A DNA stretch of 64,000 nucleotides, from contig NZ_CP123923.1 of the NCBI RefSeq assembly GCF_030450125.1, forward strand, positions 6,014,001 through 6,078,000, read 5' to 3'. This DNA is from Streptomyces sp. WP-1. GTDB lineage: Bacteria > Actinomycetota > Actinomycetes > Streptomycetales > Streptomycetaceae. Each line of letters begins with the position of its first letter. Position 1 is the stretch's first letter. A program made the translations under genes and the position numbers. The notes below the pieces were generated by a model, which ran no database searches, was not told the origin of the DNA, and was given only the letters and a program-made list of their open reading frames with translations. Shown here in pieces: positions 24,915-34,332 of this stretch.

Positions 24915-26738
24915 TCAGGGGCGGAAGCGCAGCACCTGCGGGTCGTGGTCGCTGATCTGGTCGTTGAACTCCGAGTTGATGTGCACGCTGTCGTACTGGA
25001 ACGAGTCGCGGCGCACCGCCGGGCTGATCAGGATCTGGTCCAGGACCTGCGAGTTGCCCTCGTAGTCGTACGTGTAACGCTCGCTCCTGGGCAGCGACTT
25101 GATCGCCGACCACAGCTCGCCGTCGCCTTCGAGGATCTTCGCGGTGCCGGAGAACTCGAAGTCGTTCATGTCGCCGAGGGCGAGCACGTCCGCGTTCTTC
25201 TGGATCTTCAGGATGTCCTTGACGAACGCGTTGATTTCCTGCGCCTGGGCGTGGCGCTGGGTCTCCGAGCTGCGCGTGACCGGCTGGTACTGCGCGGTCA
25301 GGCTCTGGTCGCCGCCCTTGGAGATCAGGTGGTTGGCGATCACGAAGACCGTCCTGCCCTGGAAGACGAACTGGCCGGCGAGCGGCTTGCGGCTGTCCTG
25401 CCAGGCGGTGCCGGCCGGGTCGATCCGGCCCGGGGACGCGGTGAGCTGGGCCTGGCCGTGCTCCTTGACGACGCCCACCGCGGTGGTGGAGTCGCCGCCC
25501 GCGCGGTCCACGAAGGACACCCGCTCGGGGTTGAACAGGAACACCTGGCGGATGTTGCCGCCCGGCTGGCCGCCGTCCTGGTCGTTGACCGGGTTGATGG
25601 AACGCCAGTCGTACTTCGGGCCGCCCGCCGCGACGATCGCGTCGATCAGCTTGTTCACCGTGACGCTCGCGTCGACCGTGCCGTCGTCCGTGACACCGTT
25701 GTTGTCCTGGATCTCCTCCAGGGACACGATGTCGGGGGACTGGAGGTTGTGCACGATCGCCGCGGCGTGCTGGTCGAACGTGTTGTCCGACGGGTCGAGG
25801 TTCTCGACGTTGTACGTCGCGACCGCGAGCTGCCGACCGGTCTGCTTCTTGGTGGTCTCGCGCTGGAGGCCACCGCTCTTGAGCGTCCCGAGCTGTCCGG
25901 CGACCAGGGTGTAGCCGCCGAACTGGTTGAAGTCCAGCGGGCCGGTGGTGGTGCCGGTCAGCGTGTCGCCGACGTTCGCCTTCGGGAAGTCGGCGGTGGC
26001 GCCCAGCGACTGGATCTGGAGGCGGCCGGTGTTCTGCGAGTCGTAGGACCCGTAGACCGTGCCGCCGCGGCGGTCGTGGTGCTCGCGCGGCTTCACCGTG
26101 ACCCACAGCTCGCTGTACGGGTCGGTGGCGGTGACCACGTGGGCGTTCTTGACCTGGACGTTCATGCCCTCCAGGGACTCGTAGTAGTCCAGGGCGTACT
26201 TCTTGGGCTGGAGCGGCAGGTTGTTGATCGAGCCGCCGTTCGCGGTGTCGCCCTGCGGCGTGTAGCGGCTCGGCACCGACCTCGCGTCGATGACGACCGG
26301 CGCCGGGACGGCGTTGCCGGTGGAGACCGTGGTGATCGTGGGCTTGGTGATCTCCGTGACGGACTGCTCACCGGAGGCGGTGCCGCCCGGGACGTACTCG
26401 GAGACCGTGCCGGTCACCGTCACCGAGTCGCCGACCGCGACCTTCGGCGCCGAGCTGGTGAAGACGAATATGCCCTCGCTGGTGGCGGGGTTGTCGTCGG
26501 GCGTCGCGTCCTGGAGCCAGAAGCCCTTGGACGAGCCGTAGGTGCGCGTGGCGGTGACGATGCCCGGCACGTCCGTCACCTTCTGCCCGGCGTACGGCGA
26601 CAGGCGGGTGGTGCCCTGGATGTCGTGGATGCGCACCGCGTCGGCGTGCGCGGGGGAGGTGAGGACGACGGCCGACGCGGCGGAGCAGACGGCGGCGACG
26701 GTGAGCGCGGCGAGACGCGCGGTGGACCTGCTCGGCAA
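24915..26738 (-). CDS. Secreted endonuclease/exonuclease/phosphatase family nuclease
   Basis: A 607-residue extracellular protein. The signal peptide is at residues 1-33 with a likely cleavage after AHA. Residues 40-280 are OB-fold-like domains of the ExeM/NucH type, and residues 290-607 are the phosphatase-like nuclease domain (VATYNVENLDPSD, SLEEIQDNNG, VIANHLISKGGDQ, LGDMNDFEFS, SDHDPQVLRF). The starting codon is TTG, supported by GGAGGG 6 bases upstream. It probably degrades environmental DNA for nutrients, perhaps phosphate. Confidence 0.92.
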   Translation of the reverse strand: MPSRSTARLAALTVAAVCSAASAVVLTSPAHADAVRIHDIQGTTRLSPYAGQKVTDVPGIVTATRTYGSSKGFWLQDATPDDNPATSEGIFVFTSSAPKVAVGDSVTVTGTVSEYVPGGTASGEQSVTEITKPTITTVSTGNAVPAPVVIDARSVPSRYTPQGDTANGGSINNLPLQPKKYALDYYESLEGMNVQVKNAHVVTATDPYSELWVTVKPREHHDRRGGTVYGSYDSQNTGRLQIQSLGATADFPKANVGDTLTGTTTGPLDFNQFGGYTLVAGQLGTLKSGGLQRETTKKQTGRQLAVATYNVENLDPSDNTFDQHAAAIVHNLQSPDIVSLEEIQDNNGVTDDGTVDASVTVNKLIDAIVAAGGPKYDWRSINPVNDQDGGQPGGNIRQVFLFNPERVSFVDRAGGDSTTAVGVVKEHGQAQLTASPGRIDPAGTAWQDSRKPLAGQFVFQGRTVFVIANHLISKGGDQSLTAQYQPVTRSSETQRHAQAQEINAFVKDILKIQKNADVLALGDMNDFEFSGTAKILEGDGELWSAIKSLPRSERYTYDYEGNSQVLDQILISPAVRRDSFQYDSVHINSEFNDQISDHDPQVLRFRP

Positions 26739-27002
26739 GGGATCCCTCCGGGGATGTTACGGGGTGCCGGGACGAGGTGGATCGGTTGCGTGTGGGGGCC
26801 GTTGCCCTCCGTGACGCGCGTAGCGCCGAGTGAACGGTCGTTCCCCGACTTCTACGCGCGTCAATCTCCAGCCTGCGCCCGGGACTTGTCAAGGTTTCGG
26901 CCATGTACGAGGGACGGCGAGGAGATGAACCGGGCGGCATGGGCCCAAATCCGTCTAGGCTGAGGGGCTGAGCACGTTTCACGGTCCGAGGAGATCCAGC
27001 CG

Positions 27003-28427
27003 ATGTCAGACAGCTCCCCCCTGCCGCCCGTACGGCTGCACTCCGAAGCGGAGCTGGCACGCGCCGCGCTGTCCACGCCGCTGCTCGCGCGGGCGGCCCG
27101 GCTCGCCCGCTGGGCCGGCCCCGACACCCAGGTGGACGCGGGCGGCAGCCTGGTCGAGGAGCAGCTCCCCGCCGCTGCCGAGCAGCTCGGGCTGACCGGC
27201 GACGACGCGGCCGCCTACGCCGCCGAGGCCTGGCGGGTCGCGCTGGACTCCGGCCTGGTCGAGATCGCCGACGAGGAGAGCGGCACGGTCCGCGCGGGCG
27301 AGGCGCTGGCCCTGCTCACCGGGTCCCCGCACGAGGTGCTCACGGTGTGGCTCGCCGCGCTGGAGACCGTGCTGGCGGACGCGAGCGTGCCCGATCTGGA
27401 CGATCTGGTGGACGCGCTGGACGAGGGCGGCGAGATCGATTTCGCGTCACTCGACTGGGACCCCGAGTCCGAGGCCGAGTTCCTCGACGGTGTGCTCGGC
27501 AACCTCTACCTCCTGACGGTGAGTGAGGACGGCGCCGGGGACGGGCCGGTCCCGCTGCCCGCCCTCGCCGCGTCGATGATCGTGCCGGACGACATGGGCG
27601 AGCCCACCGATGACATCCTTGAACAGGTGTCCGACGCGATGATGCGCCTGGACGACCAGTTCCGGACGCTGGAGCCGGTCGGCCTGGTCGAGTACCGGCC
27701 GGTGGACGAGGCGTTGATGGCCGACGCCGACGAGGAACTCGCCGCGCCGGTGGAGGAGGCCGACGTCTCCCGCTACGGCATGGTGCGTCTGACCCCGCTC
27801 GGCGCCTACGGTCTGCGGGCGCGGCTGATGGAGGCCGGCTTCGAGGCCCCGGTGGTCGGTGAACTCGCCGACAAGGGCGCGGACGTGCTGCTCGACGGCA
27901 CCGCCGCGTTCGGCCCCGCGGCCGCCCTCGCCGAGACGGAGCTGTGGCTGAACCGGCACGAACCGCTGTCCGGCGCACGGGAGTTGCTGGCCGCGGCCCG
28001 GGGCGCCGACGCCGGGGGGCCGCTGCGCCGGCTGCGCTGCCAGCAGGCGCTGTCCCTGGTCGGCGGGGAGGCGGAGCCCGCGCTGCGGGAGGTGCTGGAC
28101 GACCCCGAACTCGGCGGTCTCGCCCGGGTGTGGCTCAGCGAGCGGGGCGCCGCCGAGGTGCCCGCGCCCTCCCAGGACCTGGTGTTCTGGCTGACCATCG
28201 ACACCGTCGCCGCCCAGCTGGCCGCCGAGGGCAATTCCGAGGAGCTCCAGGCCCTGGTGGAGGGGCTCGCCGAGCAGCACAGCGGGTTCTTCGCGGCCGC
28301 GTGGCGGGTGGAGCACCCGGCGACGGCCGATGTGCTGGAGGCGATGGGACGGCTGCACCCGGACAAGAAGGTGGCCAAGGAGGCCCGCAAGGCGGCGTTC
28401 AAGGCGCGCTCGCAGCAAGGGGGTTGA
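27003..28427 (+). CDS. Conserved hypothetical protein, 474 residues
   Basis: Acidic, Ala/Leu-rich helical protein with no signal peptide or membrane segment. The N-terminal part has LVEEQLPAAAEQLGLTGDDAAAY, which looks like a winged-helix segment; the C-terminal third has HEAT-like helices and ends in a basic tail (KKVAKEARKAAFKARSQ). No catalytic motif recognised. It has a good ribosome-binding site (GAGGAG) and is transcribed alone. Probably a Streptomyces-specific family. Confidence 0.8.
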   Translation: MSDSSPLPPVRLHSEAELARAALSTPLLARAARLARWAGPDTQVDAGGSLVEEQLPAAAEQLGLTGDDAAAYAAEAWRVALDSGLVEIADEESGTVRAGEALALLTGSPHEVLTVWLAALETVLADASVPDLDDLVDALDEGGEIDFASLDWDPESEAEFLDGVLGNLYLLTVSEDGAGDGPVPLPALAASMIVPDDMGEPTDDILEQVSDAMMRLDDQFRTLEPVGLVEYRPVDEALMADADEELAAPVEEADVSRYGMVRLTPLGAYGLRARLMEAGFEAPVVGELADKGADVLLDGTAAFGPAAALAETELWLNRHEPLSGARELLAAARGADAGGPLRRLRCQQALSLVGGEAEPALREVLDDPELGGLARVWLSERGAAEVPAPSQDLVFWLTIDTVAAQLAAEGNSEELQALVEGLAEQHSGFFAAAWRVEHPATADVLEAMGRLHPDKKVAKEARKAAFKARSQQGG

Positions 28428-28434
28428 GCGGGCG

Positions 28435-28585
28435 GGTGGGCTGACCGGTCCGGGGTGGGGTGAGTGGGCCGGTGGGCTGACGGGGCTGGCGCGGGGTGAG
28501 CGGCCGAGGTCGGGTCGAGTGGGCCGAGGTGTGGCGAGCGGCTGAGGTGGGCCGGTGGGCTGACCGGGCCGAGGTGTGGCGAGCG
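28435..28585 (+). repeat. Degenerate direct repeats after the 474-residue gene
   Basis: GGTGGGCTGAC occurs at 28435, 28471 and 28554, and a 20-bp exact repeat (GGGCCGAGGTGTGGCGAGCG) at 28521-28540 and 28566-28585. The whole stretch 28428-28620 is G-rich with few cytosine runs on this strand. No coding function seen. Confidence 0.75.
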
Positions 28586-28703
28586 TGCTGGGGCGGGGTG
28601 AGCGTGGCGAGTGTCGGCGTGGCTCCGGTCCGCCGTGACGCTTGGTCCGCTCTTGGTGTGGCGCATACGGTTTCTTGAACAAGGGTGCCTGCGGTAGCCC
28701 CGC

Positions 28704-28725
28704 GTTCAACTCCCGTTCAGGCGCC
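28704..28725 (+). promoter_or_regulatory. Possible PHO box upstream of the phosphatase gene
   Basis: GTTCA occurs at 28704 and 28715, exactly 11 bases apart, the spacing of PhoP direct repeat units in Streptomyces. The first five positions of each unit fit the consensus but the rest fit less well. It lies 91 bases upstream of the PhoX-type gene, so control by phosphate starvation is plausible. Confidence 0.5.
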
Positions 28726-28794
28726 GCCGGGAGCGTGTGCGCCGAACGCGGTCCGCCGACCTCCACGGCTCACCCATCCGTCACAGGAGACACC

Positions 28795-30267
28795 ATGTCG
28801 CTCACCCGCAGGGACTTCGCCAGAACCTCAGCGATCACCGGTGCCGGGATCGCCCTGGCGGGCAGCGCCGGCGTGCTCGCCACCGCGCCGAACGCCCTCG
28901 CGTCCACGGAGACCGACACCGCGCACGGGGACGCCGCCTCCGCCCACGGCCGGGGGCACGGTCACGGCCACGGCCTGCCCGGCGTCGGCTACGGCCCCCT
29001 GGAGGCCGACCCCGAGGGCATCCTCGCGCTGCCCGCCGGGTTCAGCTACCAGATCATCACCTACAGCGGCAGGACCCGCCTGGAGTCGGGGGAGTTCACG
29101 CCGTCCAACCACGACGGCACCGCCGCCTTCGCGGGTCCCCGGGGCACCACCCTGCTGGTCAACAACCACGAGCTGGCGGGCCCGCGCGCCAAGTGGCCCC
29201 ACCCGGTGCCGCTCACCGAGGGCCTGGTGTACGACCCCGCGGCGGCCGGTGGCTGCACGGTGGTCGAGGTGCGCCGCGACCGGGTCGCCGAATGGGTGGG
29301 CATCGCCGGCACCGCCACCAACTGCGCGGGCGGCAGCACCCCCTGGGGCACCTGGCTGACCTGCGAGGAGACCGAGGACAAGGCCGGCCAGAACGGCATG
29401 ACCAAGGACCACGGCTACGTCTTCGAGGTGGACCCCGCCGACCACCGGGCCAACCGCGCCCCCAAGCCGGTCAAGGCGCTGGGCCGGTACGCCCACGAGG
29501 CCGTCGTGGTCGACCCCGGGCGCGGCCACCTCTTCCTCACCGAGGACGCCGCGGGCCCCAACGGCCTGCTCTACCGCTGGACCCCGCCGACCGGTTTCCG
29601 CCACGGCCGGGGCAGGCTGCGCACCCTCGCCGACGACGCGGGCGTCCTCCAGGCGTTCAAGTGCTTCGACTCCGGCGGCCGGTTCGTGGACGACCTCTCC
29701 CGCGCCACCAGGACCGGCACGGTCTACGGCGTCGACTGGGTGGACGTCCCCGACCGCGACGCCCGGCAGGTCTCCACGCGCAAGCAGTTCGGCGAGGGCC
29801 AGGTCACCCGCGCCCGCAAGCTGGAGGGCATGTGGTGGGGTGACGGCGGCGTCTACGTCGTCTCCTCCTTCGCCCGCGCGGAGAGCCCGGTCCAGCACGA
29901 CGGCCAGGTCTGGTTCTACGACCCCCGGCGCCGCACCCTCACCCTCAAGGTGCTGCTCGGCGTGAACCCGGACCCGGGCAGGGACGGCGCGTTCGACGGC
30001 CCGGACAACATCACCGTCTCGCCGTACGGCGGTCTGGTCATCGCCGAGGACGGCGAGGGCGTCCAGCACCTGTTCGGGGCCACCGACAGCGGGCGCACCT
30101 ACCCGATCGCGCGCAACGAGCTGAACATCGGCACCGAAGAGGAGCCGGAATACAGCGAGTTCACCGGCGTCACCTTCTCGCCCGACGGGCGGACCCTGTA
30201 CGCCAACATCCAGATCCCGGGCATCATGCTCGCCATCACCGGGCCCTGGAAGCGGCAGCGGAAGTAA
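28795..30267 (+). CDS. PhoX-type alkaline phosphatase (DUF839)
   Basis: Calcium/iron-dependent phosphatase family protein, 490 residues, exported by the Tat pathway: LTRRDFARTSAITGAGIALAG is a twin-arginine signal. A His/Gly-rich linker (HGRGHGHGHG) follows at about residues 51-61. Core motifs include LLVNNHEL, STPWGTWLTCEET, GRYAHEAVVVD and GPDNITVSPYGGLVIAEDG. ATG 28795 has AGGAG 6 bases upstream. A possible PHO box fits a role in scavenging phosphate outside the cell. Confidence 0.9.
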   Translation: MSLTRRDFARTSAITGAGIALAGSAGVLATAPNALASTETDTAHGDAASAHGRGHGHGHGLPGVGYGPLEADPEGILALPAGFSYQIITYSGRTRLESGEFTPSNHDGTAAFAGPRGTTLLVNNHELAGPRAKWPHPVPLTEGLVYDPAAAGGCTVVEVRRDRVAEWVGIAGTATNCAGGSTPWGTWLTCEETEDKAGQNGMTKDHGYVFEVDPADHRANRAPKPVKALGRYAHEAVVVDPGRGHLFLTEDAAGPNGLLYRWTPPTGFRHGRGRLRTLADDAGVLQAFKCFDSGGRFVDDLSRATRTGTVYGVDWVDVPDRDARQVSTRKQFGEGQVTRARKLEGMWWGDGGVYVVSSFARAESPVQHDGQVWFYDPRRRTLTLKVLLGVNPDPGRDGAFDGPDNITVSPYGGLVIAEDGEGVQHLFGATDSGRTYPIARNELNIGTEEEPEYSEFTGVTFSPDGRTLYANIQIPGIMLAITGPWKRQRK

Positions 30268-30271
30268 GGGG

Positions 30272-30314
30272 CGCGGGGTCCCGCCAGACCGTCGTGGCGT
30301 GGCGGGACCCCGCG
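30272..30314. terminator. Bidirectional terminator
   Basis: Perfect 15-bp stem (30272-30286 with 30300-30314) and a 13-nt loop between the convergent phosphatase and TerD genes. Confidence 0.85.
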
Positions 30315-30315
30315 G

Positions 30316-31512
30316 TCAGAGAGCCTTCGCCGCCGGGCCCACCATGTTGCGGACCGTCCTCGCCTTCACGAAGTCGCCGATCGCGGTCATCTCCCACTCA
30401 CCGGAGAACTGGCGGATCAGCTTGGCCATCAGCACACCGGTCTGCGGTTCGGCCTGGGTGAGGTCGAAGCGGACCAGTTCCTCCTCCGACGCGGCGTCCA
30501 CGAGGCGGCAGTACGCCTTGGCGACATCGGTGAACTTCTGGCCGGAGAAGGAGTTGACCGTGAAGACGAGACCGGTGACCTCCTGGGGGATGCGGCCGAG
30601 GTCGACCACGATCACCTCGTCGTCGCCCGCGCCCTCGCCGGTGAGATTGTCACCGGAGTGCTTGACCGCGCCCTTGAGGATCGTCAGCTTGCCGAAGTAG
30701 CAGCTGTCGATGTGGTCGCGCTGCGGGCCGTAGGCGATGACGGAGGCGTCGAGGTCGATGTCGCCGCCCCGGAACGCGGGCTCCCAGCCGAGGCCCATCC
30801 GCACCTGGGAGAGCAGCGGCCGGCCGCCCTTGACCAGCGACACCGTCTGGTTCTTCTGGAGGCTGACCCGGCCCTTGTCCAGGTTGATCTTCCCCGCGCC
30901 CGGGGCCGGGGCCGGGGGAGCGGCCGGCGGGGCGGCGGGCATCGGCGGGGCCGCCGAGGGCGCCACCGGCGGTGCCGCCGGCTGCGGGGGCGCCGCGGGG
31001 GCCGCCGCCGGTTCCTCGACCGTCACACCGAAGTCCGTCGCGATGCCCGCGAGCCCGTTCGCGTACCCCTGGCCGACCGCGCGGGCCTTCCACTGGCCGG
31101 CGCGGCGGTAGACCTCCACCACCACGAGCGCGGTCTCGGCGCCCAGCTGCGGCGGTGTGAACGTGGCCAGCACCGCGCCGCCGTCCGCGTCGCGGATGGT
31201 GGCCGTCGGCTCGATGCCCTGGAAGGTCTGCCCGGCCGCGTCCGGGCTGGCCGTGACCACGATCTTCTCGATGTCCGGCGGCACGGCCGCGGTGTCGACC
31301 GTGATCGCGTCGGGCGCGGCACCGCCGCCGGACCGGTAGGCCACACCCGGTCCGGACGGCTGGTTGTAGAAGATGAAGTCGTCGTCCGAGCGCACCTTGC
31401 CGTCGCCCGTGAGCAGCAGGCCCGAGACGTCCAGCCGCACGGGAGCGGCCACGTCCACCGTGATGCGCGCGGCGGAGAGCGGAACGTTCGAGCCAGGGGT
31501 CATAGCTGTCAT
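30316..31512 (-). CDS. Double TerD-domain protein
   Basis: Two TerD-like domains in one 398-residue chain: residues 1-167 (SDDDFIFYNQPSGPGVAY, VVVEVYRRAGQWKARAVGQGY) and about 207-398 (LGWEPAFRGGDIDLDASVIA, DDEVIVVDLGRIPQEVTGLVF). They are joined by a Pro/Ala linker at 168-206. The DxDDxxF and DIDLDAS motifs are calcium-binding positions of TerD. The family is linked to tellurite and stress responses and possible membrane-surface signalling; the precise function is unknown. Single gene, no ter cluster nearby. Confidence 0.92.
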   Translation of the reverse strand: MTAMTPGSNVPLSAARITVDVAAPVRLDVSGLLLTGDGKVRSDDDFIFYNQPSGPGVAYRSGGGAAPDAITVDTAAVPPDIEKIVVTASPDAAGQTFQGIEPTATIRDADGGAVLATFTPPQLGAETALVVVEVYRRAGQWKARAVGQGYANGLAGIATDFGVTVEEPAAAPAAPPQPAAPPVAPSAAPPMPAAPPAAPPAPAPGAGKINLDKGRVSLQKNQTVSLVKGGRPLLSQVRMGLGWEPAFRGGDIDLDASVIAYGPQRDHIDSCYFGKLTILKGAVKHSGDNLTGEGAGDDEVIVVDLGRIPQEVTGLVFTVNSFSGQKFTDVAKAYCRLVDAASEEELVRFDLTQAEPQTGVLMAKLIRQFSGEWEMTAIGDFVKARTVRNMVGPAAKAL

Positions 31513-31586
31513 GTGGGGGGTAACGAACGAAACCGCTTTACCGTTCCCTTACCACCGGCATCGGCTGTCATCCCCGCCCCGGCCGT

Positions 31587-32576
31587 TCACGGCACGACGA
31601 CGATCTTCCGCCCCACCCCCGCCGCGAACTGCTCCAGCGCCTGCGGGTACCGCTCCAGCGGGAGCCGGTCGCTGATGAAGACCCCCGGGTCGAGGACACC
31701 GTTCGCGAACAGCTCCGCCGCCCGCTCGTAGCTGTGCAGCACCGCCATCGAACCGGTGATGGTGATCTCCTGGTTGTAGATGCGGTACGGGTCGATCTGC
31801 ACCCGGGTGGCGTAGTCGGCGACGCCGAACTGGAGGAACGTGCCCGCCTTCGCCACCCGGCCCAGACCGTCCTGGATGGCCGCCGCGTTGCCCGTCGCGT
31901 CCACCACCACGTCCCAGCCGCCCGGCCGGTCGAGTTCGTCCGCGCCGGCCGCCGCGCCCGAGACGCCGAGCAGCCGGGCCGTCTCCAGCCGGGCCGGGTT
32001 CAGGTCCACCATGTCCACGCTCGCCGCGCCGGTGCGCTTGGCCAGCTCCAGCATCATCAGGCCCATGGTCCCGGAGCCGTAGATCAGCACATGGGAGCCG
32101 AGCCGGGAGCGCAGCACGTCGTAGCCGCGCACCGCGCAGGACAGCGGTTCGATCAGGGCCGCGTCCTCGGTGCGCACATGCTCGGGCAGCTTGACGCAGT
32201 TGGCGACGGGGGCGACGGCGTACTGGGCCGCCCCGCCCGCCGTGGTGACGCCGATCGCGGCCCAGCGTTCGCACAGGTTGTTGTGGCCGTCGCGGCAGTA
32301 GCGGCACTCGTAGCAGTACAGGGACGGGTCCACGGCCACCCGGTCGCCGGTGGTGACCTCGGTGACCTGGGCGCCGGTGGCCACCACCGTGCCCGCGAAC
32401 TCATGGCCCGGCACGATCGGCAGCTTGGGCGCGAACTCGCCCTGGAGGATGTGCAGATCGGTGCCGCACAGCCCGCACGCGGCGACCTCGACGACGACCT
32501 CGCGGGGTCCCGGGGCCGGGTCGGGGACCTCGGTGACGACGGCGCGGCCCACGGACTCGATGACGGCGGCCTTCAT
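31587..32576 (-). CDS. Zinc-dependent alcohol/polyol dehydrogenase
   Basis: Medium-chain dehydrogenase of 329 residues. The catalytic zinc ligands are Cys in ACGLCGTD and His-Glu in PGHEFAG; the structural zinc site is the four cysteines of CYECRYCRDGHNNLC. The nucleotide fold is VLIYGSGTMGLMMLELAKR. Sorbitol/xylitol dehydrogenase-like. It is the last gene of the transporter operon (ATG overlaps the upstream permease stop), so it probably oxidises the imported polyol. Confidence 0.92.
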   Translation of the reverse strand: MKAAVIESVGRAVVTEVPDPAPGPREVVVEVAACGLCGTDLHILQGEFAPKLPIVPGHEFAGTVVATGAQVTEVTTGDRVAVDPSLYCYECRYCRDGHNNLCERWAAIGVTTAGGAAQYAVAPVANCVKLPEHVRTEDAALIEPLSCAVRGYDVLRSRLGSHVLIYGSGTMGLMMLELAKRTGAASVDMVDLNPARLETARLLGVSGAAAGADELDRPGGWDVVVDATGNAAAIQDGLGRVAKAGTFLQFGVADYATRVQIDPYRIYNQEITITGSMAVLHSYERAAELFANGVLDPGVFISDRLPLERYPQALEQFAAGVGRKIVVVP

Positions 32577-33397
32577 TTCACGGCTCCCAACGACAGGCCC
32601 TGGACCAGCTTGTCCTGGGCGGCGAACCCCGCGGCGAGCACCGGCAGGGAGATGACGAGCGAGGCGGCGCACACCTTGGCCAGGAACAGGCCCTGGCTGG
32701 TGATGAAGCCGGTCAGGAAGACGGGCGCGGTCTCGGCGGCGACGCCGGTGAGTACCCGGGCGAACAGCAGCTCGTTCCAGCTGAAGATGAAGCAGATCAG
32801 GGCCGTCGCCGCGATGCCGGGCAGCGCGATGGGGGCGACGACCCGGGCGAGGATCGTCGGCAGCCGGGCCCCGTCCACCCGGGCCGCCTCGATCACCGCG
32901 ACCGGCACCTCGGCGAGGAAGGACTGCATCATCCACACCGCGATCGGCAGGTTCATCGCGGTGTAGAGGACGACGAGCAGCCAGATGTTGTCGAGGGTCC
33001 CGGTGTGCTTGGCGAACAGGTAGATCGGCAGCAGTCCCGCGACGGCCGGGAGCATCTTCGTGGACAGGAAGAAGAACAGCACGTCCGTCCATTTGCGCAC
33101 CGGCCGGATCGACAGCGCGTAGGCGGCGGGGAGGGCGAGCAGCAGCACGAAGAGGGTGGAGACCACCGACGCCACCGCGGAGTTGATCAGCGCGGGCCAG
33201 GGGCTGGCCCCGCCGCCGACGCCGAAGAACTCGCGGTAGCCGTCCAGGGTGAGGGCGGCGCCGAAGGACGGCGGGTTGGTCGCCGCGTCCTGCTCGGAGT
33301 GGAAGGACGTCAGCGCCATCCAGGCGATGGGCAGGAAGAAGACGATGCCGGCCAGCCAGGCCACGAGGCCGAGGCCGTGTCGTCGCAGCGCGGTCAT
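32573..33397 (-). CDS. Carbohydrate ABC transporter permease (MalG type)
   Basis: Second inner-membrane subunit of a sugar importer, 274 residues with six membrane segments. The conserved EAA loop is EAARVDGARLPTILARVVAPIALPG. Overlaps both neighbours by 4 bases, in the order binding protein, permease, permease, dehydrogenase. No ATPase gene is nearby, so a shared MsiK-type ATPase is expected (inference). Confidence 0.94.
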   Translation of the reverse strand: MTALRRHGLGLVAWLAGIVFFLPIAWMALTSFHSEQDAATNPPSFGAALTLDGYREFFGVGGGASPWPALINSAVASVVSTLFVLLLALPAAYALSIRPVRKWTDVLFFFLSTKMLPAVAGLLPIYLFAKHTGTLDNIWLLVVLYTAMNLPIAVWMMQSFLAEVPVAVIEAARVDGARLPTILARVVAPIALPGIAATALICFIFSWNELLFARVLTGVAAETAPVFLTGFITSQGLFLAKVCAASLVISLPVLAAGFAAQDKLVQGLSLGAVK

Positions 33398-34332
33398 GAG
33401 CGGGCCGCCTCCTCGCGGAACAGGGACGAGACCACGCGCAGCGCGAAGGTCGCGATCACGAGTGAGCCGATGACGACCAGGACGCCCGCCGCCGAGGCGA
33501 GGCCGTTCTCATGGGCCTGGTAGAAGCTCTGGTAGACGGTGTACGGCAGGTTCGCCGTGCCGAGGCCGCCGGAGGTGATGGTGAACACCGCGTCGAAGTT
33601 CTGCACGATGTAGATCGAGCCGAGCAGGGCGCCCAGTTCGAGGTAGCGGCGCAGATGGGGCAGGGTGAGATGGCGGAAGATCTGCCAGTCGCCCGCGCCG
33701 TCGACCCGGGCCGCCTCGATCTGCTCCCGGTCCCGGCTCTGCAGCCCGGCCAGCAGGATCAGCATCATGAACGGCGTCCACTGCCACACCAGGGACGCCT
33801 CCACCGCGAGCAGCGGGGTGCCCGAGATCCAGTCCGGCTGGGGGCCGCCGACGTAGTGCAGCAGCCCGTTGAGCAGGCCGTACTCGGGGTTGTAGAGCAC
33901 ATGCTTCCACAGCAGCGCGGCGGCGACCGGGACCACCAGGAAGGGGGCGATCAGCAGGGTGCGTACGACGCCCCGGCCGCGGAAGCGCCGGTCCAGGAGC
34001 AGGGCGAGGAGCAGCCCGAGCACCAGGCTGGCCAGCACCACCGCCACGGTGAGCAGGACCGTGGTCCACACCGAGTGGCGCAGGTCCGTGTCGGTGAGCA
34101 CCTGGCGGTAGTTGGCGAGGCCGGTGAAGCGGCGGGCCTTCGGGTAGAGGGCGTTCCAGTCGAAGAACGAGATCACCAGCGTGGCCACGAAGGGCAGTTG
34201 GGTGACCGCGATCATGAAGACGAGGGCGGGGAGCAGCGGGGCCCGGGTGGCCCAGGCGCGCAGCCGGGCGGGGGGCCGTTTCAGCGGCCGGGCGGGGGCG
34301 GCCGCGTACGGGGCCGTGGTGGTGGCGGTCAT
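33394..34332 (-). CDS. Carbohydrate ABC transporter permease (MalF type)
   Basis: First membrane subunit, 312 residues with six to seven hydrophobic segments; EAA loop EAARVDGAGDWQIFRHLTLPHL. ATG 34332 overlaps the stop of the binding-protein gene. The frame is open further upstream but only as a shadow of the binding-protein gene. Confidence 0.94.
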   Translation of the reverse strand: MTATTTAPYAAAPARPLKRPPARLRAWATRAPLLPALVFMIAVTQLPFVATLVISFFDWNALYPKARRFTGLANYRQVLTDTDLRHSVWTTVLLTVAVVLASLVLGLLLALLLDRRFRGRGVVRTLLIAPFLVVPVAAALLWKHVLYNPEYGLLNGLLHYVGGPQPDWISGTPLLAVEASLVWQWTPFMMLILLAGLQSRDREQIEAARVDGAGDWQIFRHLTLPHLRRYLELGALLGSIYIVQNFDAVFTITSGGLGTANLPYTVYQSFYQAHENGLASAAGVLVVIGSLVIATFALRVVSSLFREEAARS

